From assembly GCF_958298935.1 (NCBI RefSeq), contig NC_084921.1, forward strand, positions 45,851,001 through 45,915,000: DNA of 64,000 nt, read 5' to 3'. The notes under the pieces were generated by a model. The model searched no databases, was not told where the DNA came from, and saw nothing but the letters and a program-made list of their open reading frames with translations. The stretch comes from Phragmites australis (Eukaryota > Streptophyta > Magnoliopsida > Poales > Poaceae). Of this stretch, positions 33,412 through 46,199 are shown one piece after another. Numbering within the stretch: position 1 is the stretch's first letter; each line of letters begins with the position of its first letter. Made by a program: the position numbers and the translations under genes.

Positions 33412-34640
33412 AAAGCAAACACCATTTGACGACGTGTTTGTCCACAACTAATTGCCATAAGACAGATTGAGCTCTACATCACAGTGATAGGTTATGATGA
33501 TGGGGGTAGTTGAACTGGGGTGCAGTGCCTTACTAAAGCAACATAGTGCAGTTAGTGTGGCACATGACATATGTTGATTCTGTCTGAAAATATCTGTTGT
33601 CAAACATCAAGATTACAATTTGCTTCTGCTCATGCTCCTAGCTAGAGTCTCAAGAGTTTCAAGGATGAGATATTAATGGGAATTAGCAGTATCATTAGTT
33701 TTTTTACTAATTTTGTTGGACGAGACTGCAAATGATAACTTGACCTATTGTGTTTACTTTGATTGCTAATACCACATACACTATTTCACAATCCAGTGAT
33801 CACAATGTGGTTGTGCTAATCAAGGATTTAGTCTTTTTCATAACCTATCGCTTGAGACAGTAATGTATGCAACTTTATACTTCTTAAAAAATTGAGTTGG
33901 TGGTGGTTGTGATGTTAGGTTCTCCCACATTCATCTTGGAGGATCTTTTGTGTGTTGATTTGTGCATGTTCCATGAAGGATCCTCTATGGAGAATTGGAA
34001 GAATAAAATTATATGAGCACATTTGTATTTTTTTTAACCAAAACAGGAGGGGAGGCCCCTACTGTGATTTTAATTAATAAAAGGAGGGTATGTTCATGAA
34101 AGAAAGGGAGAGGGAATGTACAGGCCCACCAGTGGCAACATTAAAAATGAAGTTGAACACAAGGCCACGCACATCATAGCCAGCACAGGGCATCATGTCC
34201 AGCATGCCACCATGACAATTTCTCTGTAGCAACTTGGTTGTGCACAGTTGTATTTATGTGCCTTGTGATATGAATCTTGGTGGTTTGATGATCGGTTGAA
34301 AGTTTTACATGTAATATCAAGATTTGAGGATAATTATTTTGTGTATGATGAATAGGTAAGGGGGTAGAGTTTTGGACTTGTAAATAATAGTTTAGATCTA
34401 TTGCAACATATGGACACCCAGCTAGTTTGTAAAAACAAATTGTTCTCCAAGCTAATGTTATGAGATGGCATAGATATGTTGAGTGCGAGGTCAATTATTC
34501 CTCTTGCTTCCCGTCAAATACAACAACAATAGCCTTTGTCCCAAGCAAGTTAGAGTAGGCTAAAGATGAAACCTACAAGATCCAACTAAAAAGATAATAT
34601 GAAAACAATAATGATAATAAAGGTACTAATAATAGTAACA
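33412..34640. other. AT-rich DNA with two short dispersed-repeat pieces
   Basis: No gene. At about 34027-34160 a T-run followed by AACCAAAACAGGAGGGGAGG looks like the poly(A) end of a LINE on the minus strand. At about 34519-34600 the words CAACAACAATAGCCTTTGTC and CCAAGCAAGTTAGAGTAGGC match a repeat very common in grass genomes. Confidence 0.4.
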
Positions 34641-34796
34641 AAATAAAAGTAATAATGGTATAAGGAGATTGATGCATAAGTTATGGTTTTGACAAGTGAA
34701 AATTAGATTATTTATGGCAAATAAAAGTAATAATGGTATAAGAAGATTGATGCATAAGTTTTGGTTTTAACAAGTGGAAATTAGATTATTTATGGC
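34641..34796 (+). repeat. 78-bp tandem duplication (2 units)
   Basis: 34641-34718 and 34719-34796 both start AAATAAAAGTAATAATGG and end TTATTTATGGC, with about five differences. Confidence 0.9.
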
Positions 34797-36074
34797 AGTG
34801 GGTGATTAGAGAAATAGTAGTTATTTTATTCAAACAAGCAATTGATTGGTATCTGTCAATATTTGGATAGTGCGATGCATGGGTAGCATTCATTCATTAA
34901 GTAATAGCTCGTTGTGGAGTTCACTTGTATGAAGATGAAAGTCATGCTTTAACAATGTTGCTTGCCGGCTGTCACGAAATGATGAAATTGGAATAAAATG
35001 TTGTCAATTATATCTGTGGACACATTGTGCCCTTGGCTAGTTCGCTTGATAACCTTTTTTTTACTTCAGCATATTATTTTAGGGTTTGGTGACATTATGT
35101 TCCTTCAAAAAGTTTCACAATATTATACTGAAGTGTGTTGAGTTATCAATGTTCAGATTGTTTTATTATTATTATAACATAGGCAGTGGCGGAGCTTCAA
35201 GTAAAAAAAGGGGGACAACCTGTCTGATATAACGTGATTAGGGTCCTTTTACATGTAAAAATCAATTCAGCATTCTATCAGTGCTCAGTGGCGCACCGTC
35301 CTCCTTGGCCCTTGTGAACCTCTTTCCTGGAAGATATCCCTCAGGATGAGAAAACCACAACATCTAGTTTTTCTTATGTTGTTTCATAGTGTTGGATGAC
35401 ACAACTATTTTAGGCTCCGTTTCGAACACAGGAATTTCATGGGAAGTAATATAATTCCTAAAGGAATCATTTGAAATTCATGCAATCCAAACAAGACCTT
35501 GCTGAAAATGCTTCTGAATTGTTTCCCATTTATATGCTCATTCTACACTAAAAATTCAAAGGGTCGCCTAGTAATGAAAAGCTAGCACCTAATACCGGTA
35601 CAACTTCGGTTCTTTTTTCTTGTCTTCTAAAAATGTAGTTGGTGAATTCTTTACCACCCCTCCCCCCACTTTATTTCTGGTTATGCTAGACAATACCCTA
35701 CCCATTTGTTCAGTATAGTGCAGTACATCCAGGTCATAGTGTGCGACTTCCCTACCAAAATCTGTTGTGATAATGTGTTGCATACTATGAAAGAGTGAAT
35801 GCTTCTGGTAGGAGGTGCATCTAGTTATGGCAAATCTTATAGTTGACCATAAGCTAATCCATCTAGTTTATGCCAGTTGCCATGTGGTATGTTATTTCCT
35901 TGAATTCAATATCTTACATCACCATGTGTGCATGTGGCCGATAATCCATTTCTCGGTGGGGTTTTTCCCTTAAGTAGGAGTGAATCATCTTACCTCTGTA
36001 TTGTTCCGATGTTCGAATACTGTCCTGAAAATAGGAACCTGATATTGGCTTGATCGAAACTTGAATTTATGTTG
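34797..36074. other. AT-rich non-coding DNA
   Basis: Intron-like, T-rich on the plus strand. No exon or domain recognised. Confidence 0.4.
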
Positions 36075-36345
36075 GAACAGTTCTAGACTAGTGCTTCATA
36101 CATTTTTAAGTTTTTGAGGACTTAGTGGTGCTGAAAGTTTACCTAGTTCTATTTCCACAAGAACAGCTCTAGACTAGTGCTCCGTACATTTTTTAAAATT
36201 TTTAGGACTTCGTGGTGCTGAAAGTTGACGTAGTTGTTTCTGTTTCCAGAGGAAAAGTTCTAGACTAGTGTGTCATACATTTTTTAAATTTTGAGGACTT
36301 AGTGGTGCTGAAAGCTGATCTAGTTGTTTCCGTTTCCATAATTTG
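36075..36345 (+). repeat. Three diverged ~90-bp tandem units
   Basis: Each unit carries TCTAGACTAGTG, CATACATTTTT or CGTACATTTTT, and GTGGTGCTGAAAG. Units begin near 36075, 36161 and 36252. Confidence 0.85.
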
Positions 36346-36769
36346 ACCTATGTAAGGAACTTTACTATTTGTAATTGAAGTTTAACGAGCTAACTGATGG
36401 AAATAAAAAACATAGGCTGATGCTGCTATACCTATTTGAGTACCCTTTCATATACAGGTTTAATCAAATTGTTTTTTTTTGGCGGAATATCTCAGTCTAT
36501 ACCTGGCTGGAAACTTTAGATCTCTTGATTTCATATGTTCTTGAGCCCATTTAGGCACGCACAAGAAAATTATATGTTTTCCCATCGAGTACTTTCTTAT
36601 TGATTCCTCTTAACTGCTCTCACTATGTAGTTCAGTAGTTGTATAAGAACAAATCATATGGCTTCTATACTAGATATTCTCTTTTTGTAGTCTTTGTTGT
36701 GGGTAAGCGTTATTTGTATGCATTTCCATACTAACGCAATTATGTGCTTACCAGTTTGTTCACATCACA

Positions 36770-37235
36770 ACGATGGATTATAGGCAATCCGGTGTTACCT
36801 GTTGACAAATCATGTGAGGAAATTAGTAACAGCTTATTTGAGTGGGGTTTCTGAATGAAGCTAAGAGCAACTTAGTAGTTCAGGAGGTCAGTTCACACAA
36901 TCATTGCCTCTGATGGTAATAATCTACCACCAAATGAAAGTTTGATGAAAAGATATATATCTAGGAATCAAGAAAGAATCAAGGATCTTGTGAAGGTACA
37001 ATTTGTTTGATACACTATGTGAAACACAACCCCCCCACCCACACACACGAAGAAAAGAAAAGGAAACACAACCCCCCCCCCCCCACCCACACACACGAAG
37101 AAAAGAAAAGGAAGAATGTGTCTAACACAGATGTAACGATTGTCCCTAACAATTTATGTCTCTTGTTACAGGAATATGCGGAGATGGTTTGGAAGGGACA
37201 TTTGTACATCCAAGGCTTGTCAATGTGAAATCCAT
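36770..37235 (+). pseudogene. Exon-like segments of an unrecognised gene
   Basis: Plus-strand reading gives QRWIIGNPVLPVDKSCEEIS then NSLFEWGF and a stop; further on PNESLMKRYISRNQERIKDL ending at GTGAAGGTAC, and after a T-rich tract and acceptor TTACAG, EYAEMVWKGHLYIQGLSM. The pieces look protein-like with splice-like borders, but the frame is broken by stops between them. I do not recognise the protein. Together with 38577-38651 it may be a degenerate, intron-containing host gene copy. Confidence 0.3.
37017..37112 (+). repeat. Tandem duplication with C-tracts
   Basis: ACACAACCCCCCC, CACCCACACACACGAAG and AAAAGAAAAGGA occur twice in tandem, the second copy with a longer C-run (about 13 C). 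Confidence 0.85.
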
Positions 37236-38576
37236 GTGTTGACAAATCTATATGCTTGAGGCTGCCATAATATGAATGTGCTTAACTCATAGTGCCATGA
37301 CTGGAGTAGAATATAGGTCTGATTTTTTTAAGCAGGGACTAGTCATTATATGGTTTCAGATATTTGCATGTTATCTTGATTTCATTACTCAGTTCTAATT
37401 TTATTGATAGAATTGCAATTTCATGTGTTTGGTTGGAGTGTTTTGGAGGTAAATAATGCAGGTTCATATTGTGGTACAAGTGTTCTGCTTAAGATATCAT
37501 ACTTGATCGATATTTTGATTGAAAGTGTATTCGGATTTTTTTTAGAAAAAAAATCATTTATGTTTTTGTAGTCTTAGAATAAACAATCACCTAAAGTTTG
37601 CCAAGAGTTTCTATGCATCTTGAAAACAGTAAAAAAACATAAGATATACTAAAAAATGTTACATTAATTATTTCTTAAGATTTATTATAGTTGTCAAGGA
37701 AGCTATTCATTTTGGAAATCTGTGGTATATAAATGTTTAGAAAATATATAAGGTGTGTTTATTTATTTAGTTATACTGTGATGGTACTTGATGAATAGAA
37801 CTTTGGTGAAATAAATGAATGGTGTCCCTACCTCCAGGACTTGTTACCCCTAAAAAAGAAAATCATAGTATTGTCCCTTTTAGATTGGCCTTCTGCTTCC
37901 TTATATGAAAACTTGACCCAAAAGTGGCAAATAGCAAACATATACTTTAAAATAAATTTAGTCATTTTTTTTTTCCGAGGGAGACAAATTAAATTATTGT
38001 CCTACATTCCAACAAATGTAAATACATTCTAACAATGGAAAAGTTTTTCTCGCAACCATATTAGCATATTACTGGTTCCCAGTCCCTACTAGAGATTGTT
38101 ACCATGCTGCTACTTGGAATTGGTCCAGTATAACTACATCATGGTTGGAAACCATTTTAATGAATTCGAGGTGTGAAATGTACTCATATACTAAAATTTG
38201 TCTATGACAATATGTTTTCATATTGACCAGTAAGGATTATGCAAAAATATGTGTTGATATTCAAATGCTCCTGTGATAAATGATTTGATAGGAGGTTGCT
38301 TTAACACATCAGTAGAGCATGCAATTGGTATCAACCAATGAATAAGTATTTTGCCTTGTATCTTCAACATGTGTAGGCAACTCATATTTCTATTTTCGTA
38401 CCATTGGTGACTGTAGTAATAGGGCATCGCTTACTTTTGGTTTTCCCTCTCTGTTCAAAATATGATATGCTTTTAGTCATGCATGGGAAAACAATCTGGT
38501 ATGTTTTCATCTTTTACGTAGTATATTAGCAGTGTTTTCATGCAATGAAATTGTTATGGCCATTTGTCTCGCATCT
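37236..38576. other. AT-rich, intron-like DNA
   Basis: No coding exon or element recognised. Confidence 0.4.
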
Positions 38577-38651
38577 AGGTTGGTAATTTCATGAGTGGCA
38601 AAGCTTGGCATAGCATGAATGCTCTGGTAAGGCGTTTTGCTCCACTATCAG
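38577..38651 (+). pseudogene. Possible isolated exon
   Basis: Between acceptor-like CATCTAG and donor-like CAG/GTATTG, one frame reads VGNFMSGKAWHSMNALVRRF then APLS. It may belong to the same unrecognised gene as 36770-37235. Weak evidence. Confidence 0.25.
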
Positions 38652-39694
38652 GTATTGCAATGATCTTTTGATTTGTGGACATGCATATGGATGATTACTT
38701 AAACAAACACTTGATGTTGTTTGCTACTGTAGCTAACATGGTAGGTACTATTATAGCTAATAGGACATTTTGTTCCCCTGTCAAATGATAATGTCTTTGG
38801 CTGTGGGAGCTTTCGTTCATCTAATTATATAACACACGACATGTTTGTGGGGAGTGGAGCTGTGTAATTACAAGGAGTCAAGCACTATGCATGGATGTTT
38901 GCTAGCATAGTTTTCATGGCATCGCCATATCGAACTGGACCTTGCCACGGCGCTGGCTTGTATGGTGTCTGTCGCCCAGGCACAGATTTGCTTGCTGCGG
39001 CAGCGCCCGTGCTCAAATTCGTCCGCCGCGGCGCTCTCATGCTCAGATCCACCCGCCCGAGCTCCACGCCCACCTGCCACCGCCCACGTCGAGAGAGAGA
39101 GAGAGGGGATAAGAATGAAGCTATGGTGTCATGTTGTGCATGCTGTGCTGAGTTTTTGAGTGCATGAAGTATGGGTCCCTCATGTAAGATGATCAATTGT
39201 TCACTGAAAAAAACAAAAACAAAAAAGTAAATCAGCTATTACATTACTAGTATTTCGATTTACTAAAATCCTAGACTACCATTTTTGAGCTGCATTTACA
39301 TTGTCATTTGCTAATATAATTTCATACTATCATATACTATGATGTGTGTAGTCATCACGCCAATATGTGTATGGCGTCGCGACGTCGCACGCCATGGCGT
39401 TGAAAAGTTGTGAAGGTGGTAGGTCGTCACGTCTCGCCACGTCGTCGTAACAACTATGTTTGCTAGTATAATTGCTTTTTCAATGTTTTCTTCATTTTCA
39501 TTCTGTTTGATTTTAGGAATATCGAACTGCTAGTTCTACGCTATGTTTGATTTCTTGACAATATTTTGGAAACGCAAGAAAATCATGCCCAAAATCCAGG
39601 TCTTTTTCACCTGACTGATTGCTCATGATGTGGCTGCATGGATGAAGAGTTTGATGCGGAGTTTCTAAGCAGATAGATTGAGTTCACGTGGTAG
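38652..39694. other. Non-coding DNA with a GC-rich island at 38.93-39.1 kb
   Basis: The island has no supported ORF. At 39350-39470 short CGTCGC/GCGACG and GGCGTCGCGACG-type words occur. No gene. Confidence 0.35.
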
Positions 39695-39863
39695 GGAAGT
39701 AAATTTTATAGCACTCTATCCTACGAAAGACTATCTCTCCTGTGATAATACGTGTCTACTTCCTCTTTTTTCTCTTTAATCCAACTATTAGATCACAAGA
39801 TGAGTAATATGGATAAGATCTCATAAAAATCTTTCTAAATAGTATACTATAAAATTTACTTTC
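39695..39863. mobile_element. MULE-type MITE, 169 bp
   Basis: Inverted ends: GGAAGTAAATTTTATAG on the left, CTATAAAATTTACTTTC on the right. Flanking 9-mers ACGTGGTAG (39686-39694) and ACATGGTAG (39864-39872) match at 8 of 9, as for Mutator-like elements. Confidence 0.8.
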
Positions 39864-39872
39864 ACATGGTAG

Positions 39873-40922
39873 ACGGTAGATGAGCACCTCTTCGTCCTAT
39901 GTAAATTAGCTGCAGCACTTTGGTCCACTTCTTCAGGGGTACCTTGATCCTTAATGGCCTGATTTCTCCACTGCGTCACGTGCTCAAATTGATTATCCAT
40001 TTACTTTCCAACTAACTGCATGTTACCGTTTTGTTCGATATTCTCTAATTCATTTTGCAGTAAATGAGTAAATGACCTGCTATTACCGGCAAGTTGCAAA
40101 AGATGATCCTGTTCTGCAGCGAGGATTGACAATGCAAGAGACAGAAGATCAGTTTTCGCCCCCAAATCAGTAGCTAGGACCTCCCACTTACCATCGTAAT
40201 TCTCAAGCTTTTGCAGGTTGCCTTCTCACAGATGGATTGTGGTGTTTCATCGATCCTTCCTGCATATATGAAACTGCAGGTATTGGTGTTCTGATAAATT
40301 TATCCTACGCAATATACTCCTCGCAAGGTCTACGCGAGGGCACCATGGACGTATCTCTCCTTTTTTTAATCGGGGTTCATGGACACATCTCTTTTTTTAT
40401 CGGGGTTCATGGACGCATCTTGTAACGCTGGTTATTCAGTGTCCACATTTAGGTATGCTTAGGACTGCTCCAAACTTGAAAGGAGCACCAGGCGCCTTCT
40501 AGGCCACATGAGGCCTGGCCCGTATACGCAACATGGACCAATTTTGAGATGCATGTGAGTTGTGATATACGCTAGCACGCAAGGCCAGCGGTCTCTACCT
40601 TATTCATGGGCCATCAAAATCTTTCCTTGGTTTTGGTCGAGCACAATCAAATTTCAGGAAGTTCGACGAGGAAAATAACCTAGCCGTAGTTAGTGAAACT
40701 AGTTATAGAAGCAGTCTGGAAACATGATTAACATGAGAATTTGAAAGGGAACACTCAGGAGTGCTCCACCGGATTGAAATTCACCTATGAATTTGGATAA
40801 ACGAGTCTAGGGATCTTTTTCCATTACATTGTTTAGGTTATCCTACCAAAGATCTATAGTTCAAGCCGTCTTCATAGTACGTGCTACAATACCCTTTGAT
40901 AGAGCTTCAACGTGCTACAATA
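39873..40922. other. Intergenic, nothing recognised
   Basis: It contains a 31-bp near-duplication around 40360-40420 (ATCGGGGTTCATGGAC twice). No gene. Confidence 0.4.
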
Positions 40923-40931
40923 TAAGTAGTT

Positions 40932-41770
40932 GGGAAAACTGCAAACCCCCCCCCCCCCCCCCAAAAGTCACTTGGATTTTGACTTTCCCCCCCAAAAGTT
41001 ATTTTGTTGCAAAAAACCCCCTAAAAGTTTGACTTTGTTGCAAAAAACCCCCTAAAAATTTAAAAAACTAAAAAAATCATTCAAAAATTCTAAAAAAAAC
41101 TAAAGACAATTCTAAGACCTTCTGTGAAATTTGTTTTCAAAAATAATATCCTTTGCATCATATTTCATGGAGAGGAAGTTTGGAAAAAAAAAGATAAATG
41201 TGCAACTCATTTATTAACTCATGTTATTTTAACTTTTTCATGTCTACCATTATTTTTCCTACACAAATAATTGTTTAAGTAAACTAATAAAAGTGGTTTC
41301 ACTAATTTTGGGGGTGTTATGGATTAGTTATGAATTAATCTATCTGTAACACATTTACTCAATTCTGCACGTTACAATAACTAATTCAAGATTTCATGTA
41401 TTTTTACAAGATAGAGGATCATGTAAGAAGACTAGAAAATTTTGTTTCATGATTTTTGGATTAGTAAATAATTAACTATGCATTTAACTCGAATTAATAA
41501 ATGAGTTGCAAGTTTTTCTTTTTTTCAAACTTACTCTCCATGAAATATGATGCAAAGGATATTATTTTTTAAAACAAATTTCACAAAAGTTCTTATAATT
41601 GTCTCTAGTTTTTTTTAGAATTTTTTGTGATTTTTTTTAAAAAAATTTGAATTTTTGGGGGTGTTTTTGCAACAAAATCAAACATTTGGGGGGTTTTTTG
41701 CAACAAAACAACTTTTGGGGAGGAAAGTCAAAATCCAAGTGACTTTTGGGGGGGGGTTTGCATTTATCCC
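40932..41770. mobile_element. MULE-type element with ~290-bp inverted repeats
   Basis: Left arm (40932 to about 41222) and right arm (about 41496 to 41770) are inverted copies, from GGGAAAACTGCAAACCCC / GGGGTTTGCATTTATCCC inward past GATGCAAAGGATATTATTT and TGCAACTCATTTATTAA. Target copies TAAGTAGTT at 40923-40931 and 41771-41779 are perfect 9-mers. The 839-bp element encodes nothing. It carries long C/G runs, and the words GTTGCAAAAAACCCCCTAAA are repeated. Confidence 0.92.
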
Positions 41771-41779
41771 TAAGTAGTT

Positions 41780-43400
41780 ACATATCCTGTATGGTACAGC
41801 TTTTGTGTGGTGTAGAAGGTTAGCTGGTGTCCCCATCGGGTGGATGTAAGAACCTGTCATATGCTATCAATAAAAGCAGGTAGTAGTAACTTTTCTCAAA
41901 AAGCAGAAGCTCAAAAGCAGAAGCTCAAACAAACACGGCCTTAGTAACTTTATGGAGCATTGATTGGTTAATAATCACGGCTAGGATCATAAGAAAAGCT
42001 CAAAACAAGCCAAAACATGAGCCCAAAGAGCTTCAAGCTCGAATAGTGTGGCTCAGGCTCAACTTACTCCTTCATAATTTCTACCCACAATTTCTCTCAA
42101 AGTTTTGGACGAGGTTTTGTACAAGATATTATATTGAAATATAGTTATTTTTTTCAGGCGGAACTCAATCTTGCTCAAGCACCGTCGAGTTGCTTACACA
42201 AGGTTTTACATTGGAAGCGTGGCTGTCAAGCTGAGATTGAGCCTCGCCCTCGGATTGAAGGACAAATTAGGCTTCGCTCGTGCTTGTACACCTAGCTCAA
42301 GCCTAGCAGGCAGGCCCGCTCAAGCTTACCTCGATGGTAGAAGACCACAATAGGTTGGTTCCAAGTAGAGTAGGCTGGCTTGACCAATCTATTGACTCGT
42401 TCTGGTTCTTTTGATTGACGAATATGAATGCGAAATAAACTACAAGTCCAATGAAAAGTGAACTAGAACTGAAAAGGCTGGGTTTTAGGACGATTCACTG
42501 GTCACCGCGTCCAAAGACAGGTTGAGATCGTGCCGCTACCGTGTCCGTCCAGAGAATGGTACCCACACACCCCTCCGCCGTCGTCATGTTCCGAAACGAA
42601 ATACGAGTACGGCGAGATCGTTACGCCAGCCAAACCGCGTCTACGCAGCAGCAGCAGCCGGTGGAGACGTCGTCAAGTGGGCGCGGAGGAGACAACGACT
42701 TGGACCTGGTAAGCACGGCGCGGGCAGAGACGTGTCCCTGCTGCCCGATCCCCCCACTCCGCGCCGCGCGCTCCACGCCGCCCACCCGCCCGGCCGCCGC
42801 CTGTCGCCATCGCTCGCTCGCCCGCCCACCAAAATAAACAAACAAAGCGGGCGCCGGGCAATCCCTTCCGCGATCCGTCCGTATCTCCACTTGGCGCCGC
42901 GCCGTTCGCGTCCTCAGGGCCCACGTGCCCCGTGACCCCCCTCCCAGTATCCCACTACCGATTTGGAGGGGCGGCACGTAGAAGGCACCGCACCAGCCTC
43001 TCTCTCTGTCTCTCCTGTCTCCCTTTTCAGCTTTCTCTCTCATCCCGTCATTTTGTACGTCCGCTACGCATTCGCCAGCTGTGGTGCGGCCGGGCTGTGG
43101 GGCCCACCGGACGTAGTTATCAGGTGCGTGCGCAATTTGTGGGCGCTGTCTGAGTGTCTAATACTACCAATAGGAGCGTGTGACTGTAGATTTAGTTTAC
43201 GCAGATCAGACGTGTCCGGGATTAGTCAGCGTCCCATCCAAATCAAGTGCGCCGTGGGGCAGGCGCAGCCCCAACTCCACCTCGGCGTCATGAATTCCTC
43301 GCTCAATAATTGCGTCTCCAAAGTGGGGTGCATCCTAGCTGCCGATCGAACGAAAAAGCTCCGCGCGCATTCGGCTTACCACAGCGTTCATTTAGCGAGG
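41780..43400. other. Intergenic DNA with a GC-rich block at 42.5-43.2 kb
   Basis: Near 41885-41942, AAGCAGAAGCTCAAA twice followed by CAAACACGGCC looks like one end of an hAT-type MITE. The GC-rich block has pyrimidine-rich, promoter-like sequence (CTCTCTCTCTGTCTCTCC) but no supported ORF downstream. Confidence 0.35.
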
Positions 43401-46199
43401 TTTAGAGAGAGTTTAACCAGTTGTTGGGTTTGTTTAATTCGTGCTAAAATTATTTAACCGAATGTTACTCATGATAATTTTGTTAAATTCATATGCTTTG
43501 ACTTATCAAGCCGATGCAAAAATTTAATACTAGGGCTATAACTTATGACTATCAGAGCAAATATTGAACCGTCAAATAAATAGAAAACTAATTACCTGTA
43601 TCATAAATTTAGTAGCAAATTTTCTCTCATTTTAAAAATTTTTATGACTAAACAGCATTTTTTACTGAAACTTATACTAATGATGATAAACACTGAATTT
43701 TTATTAATGGAATTTCCTTTTTCACCCTTTGATTCTTATAGTTTACTCGAGAAAATAGTGGTAGATATATTTATTCAGTTCATATCTATCTAAACAAGAA
43801 AAAAAATTTAAAAAATTCCTTTATTTTATTTTTAACCCCTAATATTTTCAACTAAACTAACTATCACGTATCATTTGTAATACAACACAGAACCTTCTCA
43901 CCTTTGGTCTTAAAGGTGTTATGCAACATACGTGGCTGCAGTGTCGGCAAGCAGCTGCCAACCACCCGTCCGTGGTCCTATGCAACGCATAAATAGACGG
44001 CAGCGACGCCTGGTACACGGCTGGATCTGCGTCCAGCAATTCGCCGGTCCAGGAGGAAAGGGGCCGTGCCGCCGCTAGCGAGAGCGTGCGACGGAAGCGG
44101 CGCGGCATCACGCGATCCGCGGGCAACCGGCGCGTGGCTGTGCGTGGCGTGGTGGGGGGACGGCTGTACGAACTGTCGGTCTAGGCCGAGCGCCTCGAAA
44201 AATAAAAAGGGTACAGCGGCCGGTGGGTGCCCTACGGACCCGCGATCCGAACAACACGCCCGCGGAGCCGGCCGATGCCGACATTTGGGCACTGCGCCAC
44301 CAGGCCCACCGCGCCGCACGCTGATCCTGACTGATTTCTCCGTTCTTTTTTTTTCCTGAAACTGAAAACTGAATAATTTCTCCGCGCTAGCGGCCGTCCG
44401 TCCACGCCAGTCATGTGATCTTCCGCGCCTCGGCGTCTGGTTATTTTCCTTGCTGGATATGACCTCACGAGCTCAACTTGTACTAGTCGTTGCGCTGAAA
44501 AGTGGCTCCTCCGTCTCATTCACAGGGGATCGCCGGATCCGCGGGTGCTTTTGTTCGGGACACGGTTGATAGTTCAAAAAGAGGGTCGTTTTGATACGTA
44601 GGAATATATTAAAAAAATAAAAGAAACGTTTGTGTGTATACCATTAATAGTTTGCTATTTTGCTAGTGTCATTTTAAACTCTCTATTTGTGTATTATCCC
44701 ACTTGTCGCTGGCGCACACAGAGAGGACACTTGGAGGCCGGTGGCACACACAAATTCCATGTGTTGCAAACCGTGTCTATGACATTCCGAGTTCTAGTGT
44801 GCCATCCCAAACTTATTATTTGTGTATATGTCATTTCAATTTGGTTGTATACCTAGGATGGTGGCGCACACAATAGCAAGTTTGGGATACCACGTGAGCA
44901 AAGCAACTGACTTCATTATCCTGCACACAAAATTCCTAAAATTAAATGTCATGATATTCTCGAGTATTCTTGGACAAATCGAGGATACTATTTTCATATT
45001 TATACTTATTTGAAATATTTCATAAATCTAAAATGGATCGCCAGAGTTTCTTGCAATTTTTTTTCATGAGTTTATTACAAGTTTCGAATATCTACCATCA
45101 CACTTGGTTTCTATCAGGGGCTCCAGTATGTTACGATTTCTTTAGAACTTTATACTACAGCTTCTTGTATTTTTTTTAACTATTAAACACCATTCGTTTG
45201 AACATAATGAAATTGGGGGTGTTTTGAACTACATGTCCTACACTTTGTTTGGACAAATTATTGAGATTGAGTGAAACTTTCGATTCAACAGGATTTTTTA
45301 ACTGAAATATTAACATTTTACTCTTGAAAATTCGCTCAAATTATGTCATCGCGCGATCAGCCGCTGACGAATAATCATGTCGTGTGCCGTTCGTCTAGCC
45401 GAGAGAAAGCCAAAAAATTGGCGCACCTTCCGCGACATCAACACACGGGTTTTCCCCACCCCGAAAACCACTAGCTCCACCCACCAATCGGAAGCGAGTC
45501 TCGTCCGCGAGCGGCGTATCACGCGGCACCAAGTTTCCCCGCACGACAAGGTTCCTCGCGCCGCGCGCTGTTACCTAAAGTTGACGACGATCCATTAGCG
45601 CAGGAGGGATGGGACGACAGCGTGGCGGTGGAGGCCGCTGCGACCCCACGTGTCCCCACGCCCCGGCTCGCCTGCTGCGTGCGCTGCCGATGCCGAGTGC
45701 CGACGCCGCCCCCCTCGACCTGGTGGCCCCAGCTCGGTACGCACGGATCGTGACGCGTCGTCTTCCTCGCCGCGGGGCCAGCGCGCGCGCCTGCGACGTG
45801 CCCGCGTTGCATGCCGCTCCCTCCCCCGCTCCAGGTGGGGCCCGCGACCGGCGGCTTTGCGTCCGGCTCGCCATCCTTCGCTTTCGGGAAAACGGATGAA
45901 TTTGCGTTCTCACCCTCGGGTGCCCAGTTTTTGGCTCCGTGCCCTTGCCCAAGCGTTAGCCACGCGTTTCAGCACCCATCAGGTAAATTAGCCTCTTGGT
46001 CCATCGTTTTGAACAGATTTGCAGCACAATAGAGACCACAGTCTCGCCGATTCTTTTTAAAGATCCCGACAAGCTAGAGCTCAAACCGGGCATATATTAA
46101 AAAGAAGAAGAAAATTGATTCAGTTTAAAAAGGAAATCGAATCTAAAAATCTTAACAAATACACTATTTCAAAGAGAAAGACTAGCACCTAACTACAGG
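43401..46199. other. Intergenic DNA, alternately AT-rich and GC-rich
   Basis: GC-rich blocks at 43.93-44.56 kb and 45.34-45.97 kb lie in AT-rich DNA. The 44.63-44.95 kb part has repeated GGCGCACACA / GGCACACACA words, as in some transposon ends. No gene supported. Confidence 0.35.

Noticed and set aside
42522..43457. ORFs in the GC-rich block at 42.5-43.4 kb
   Set aside because: No domain, no consistent frame and no splice pattern. At most promoter-like sequence.
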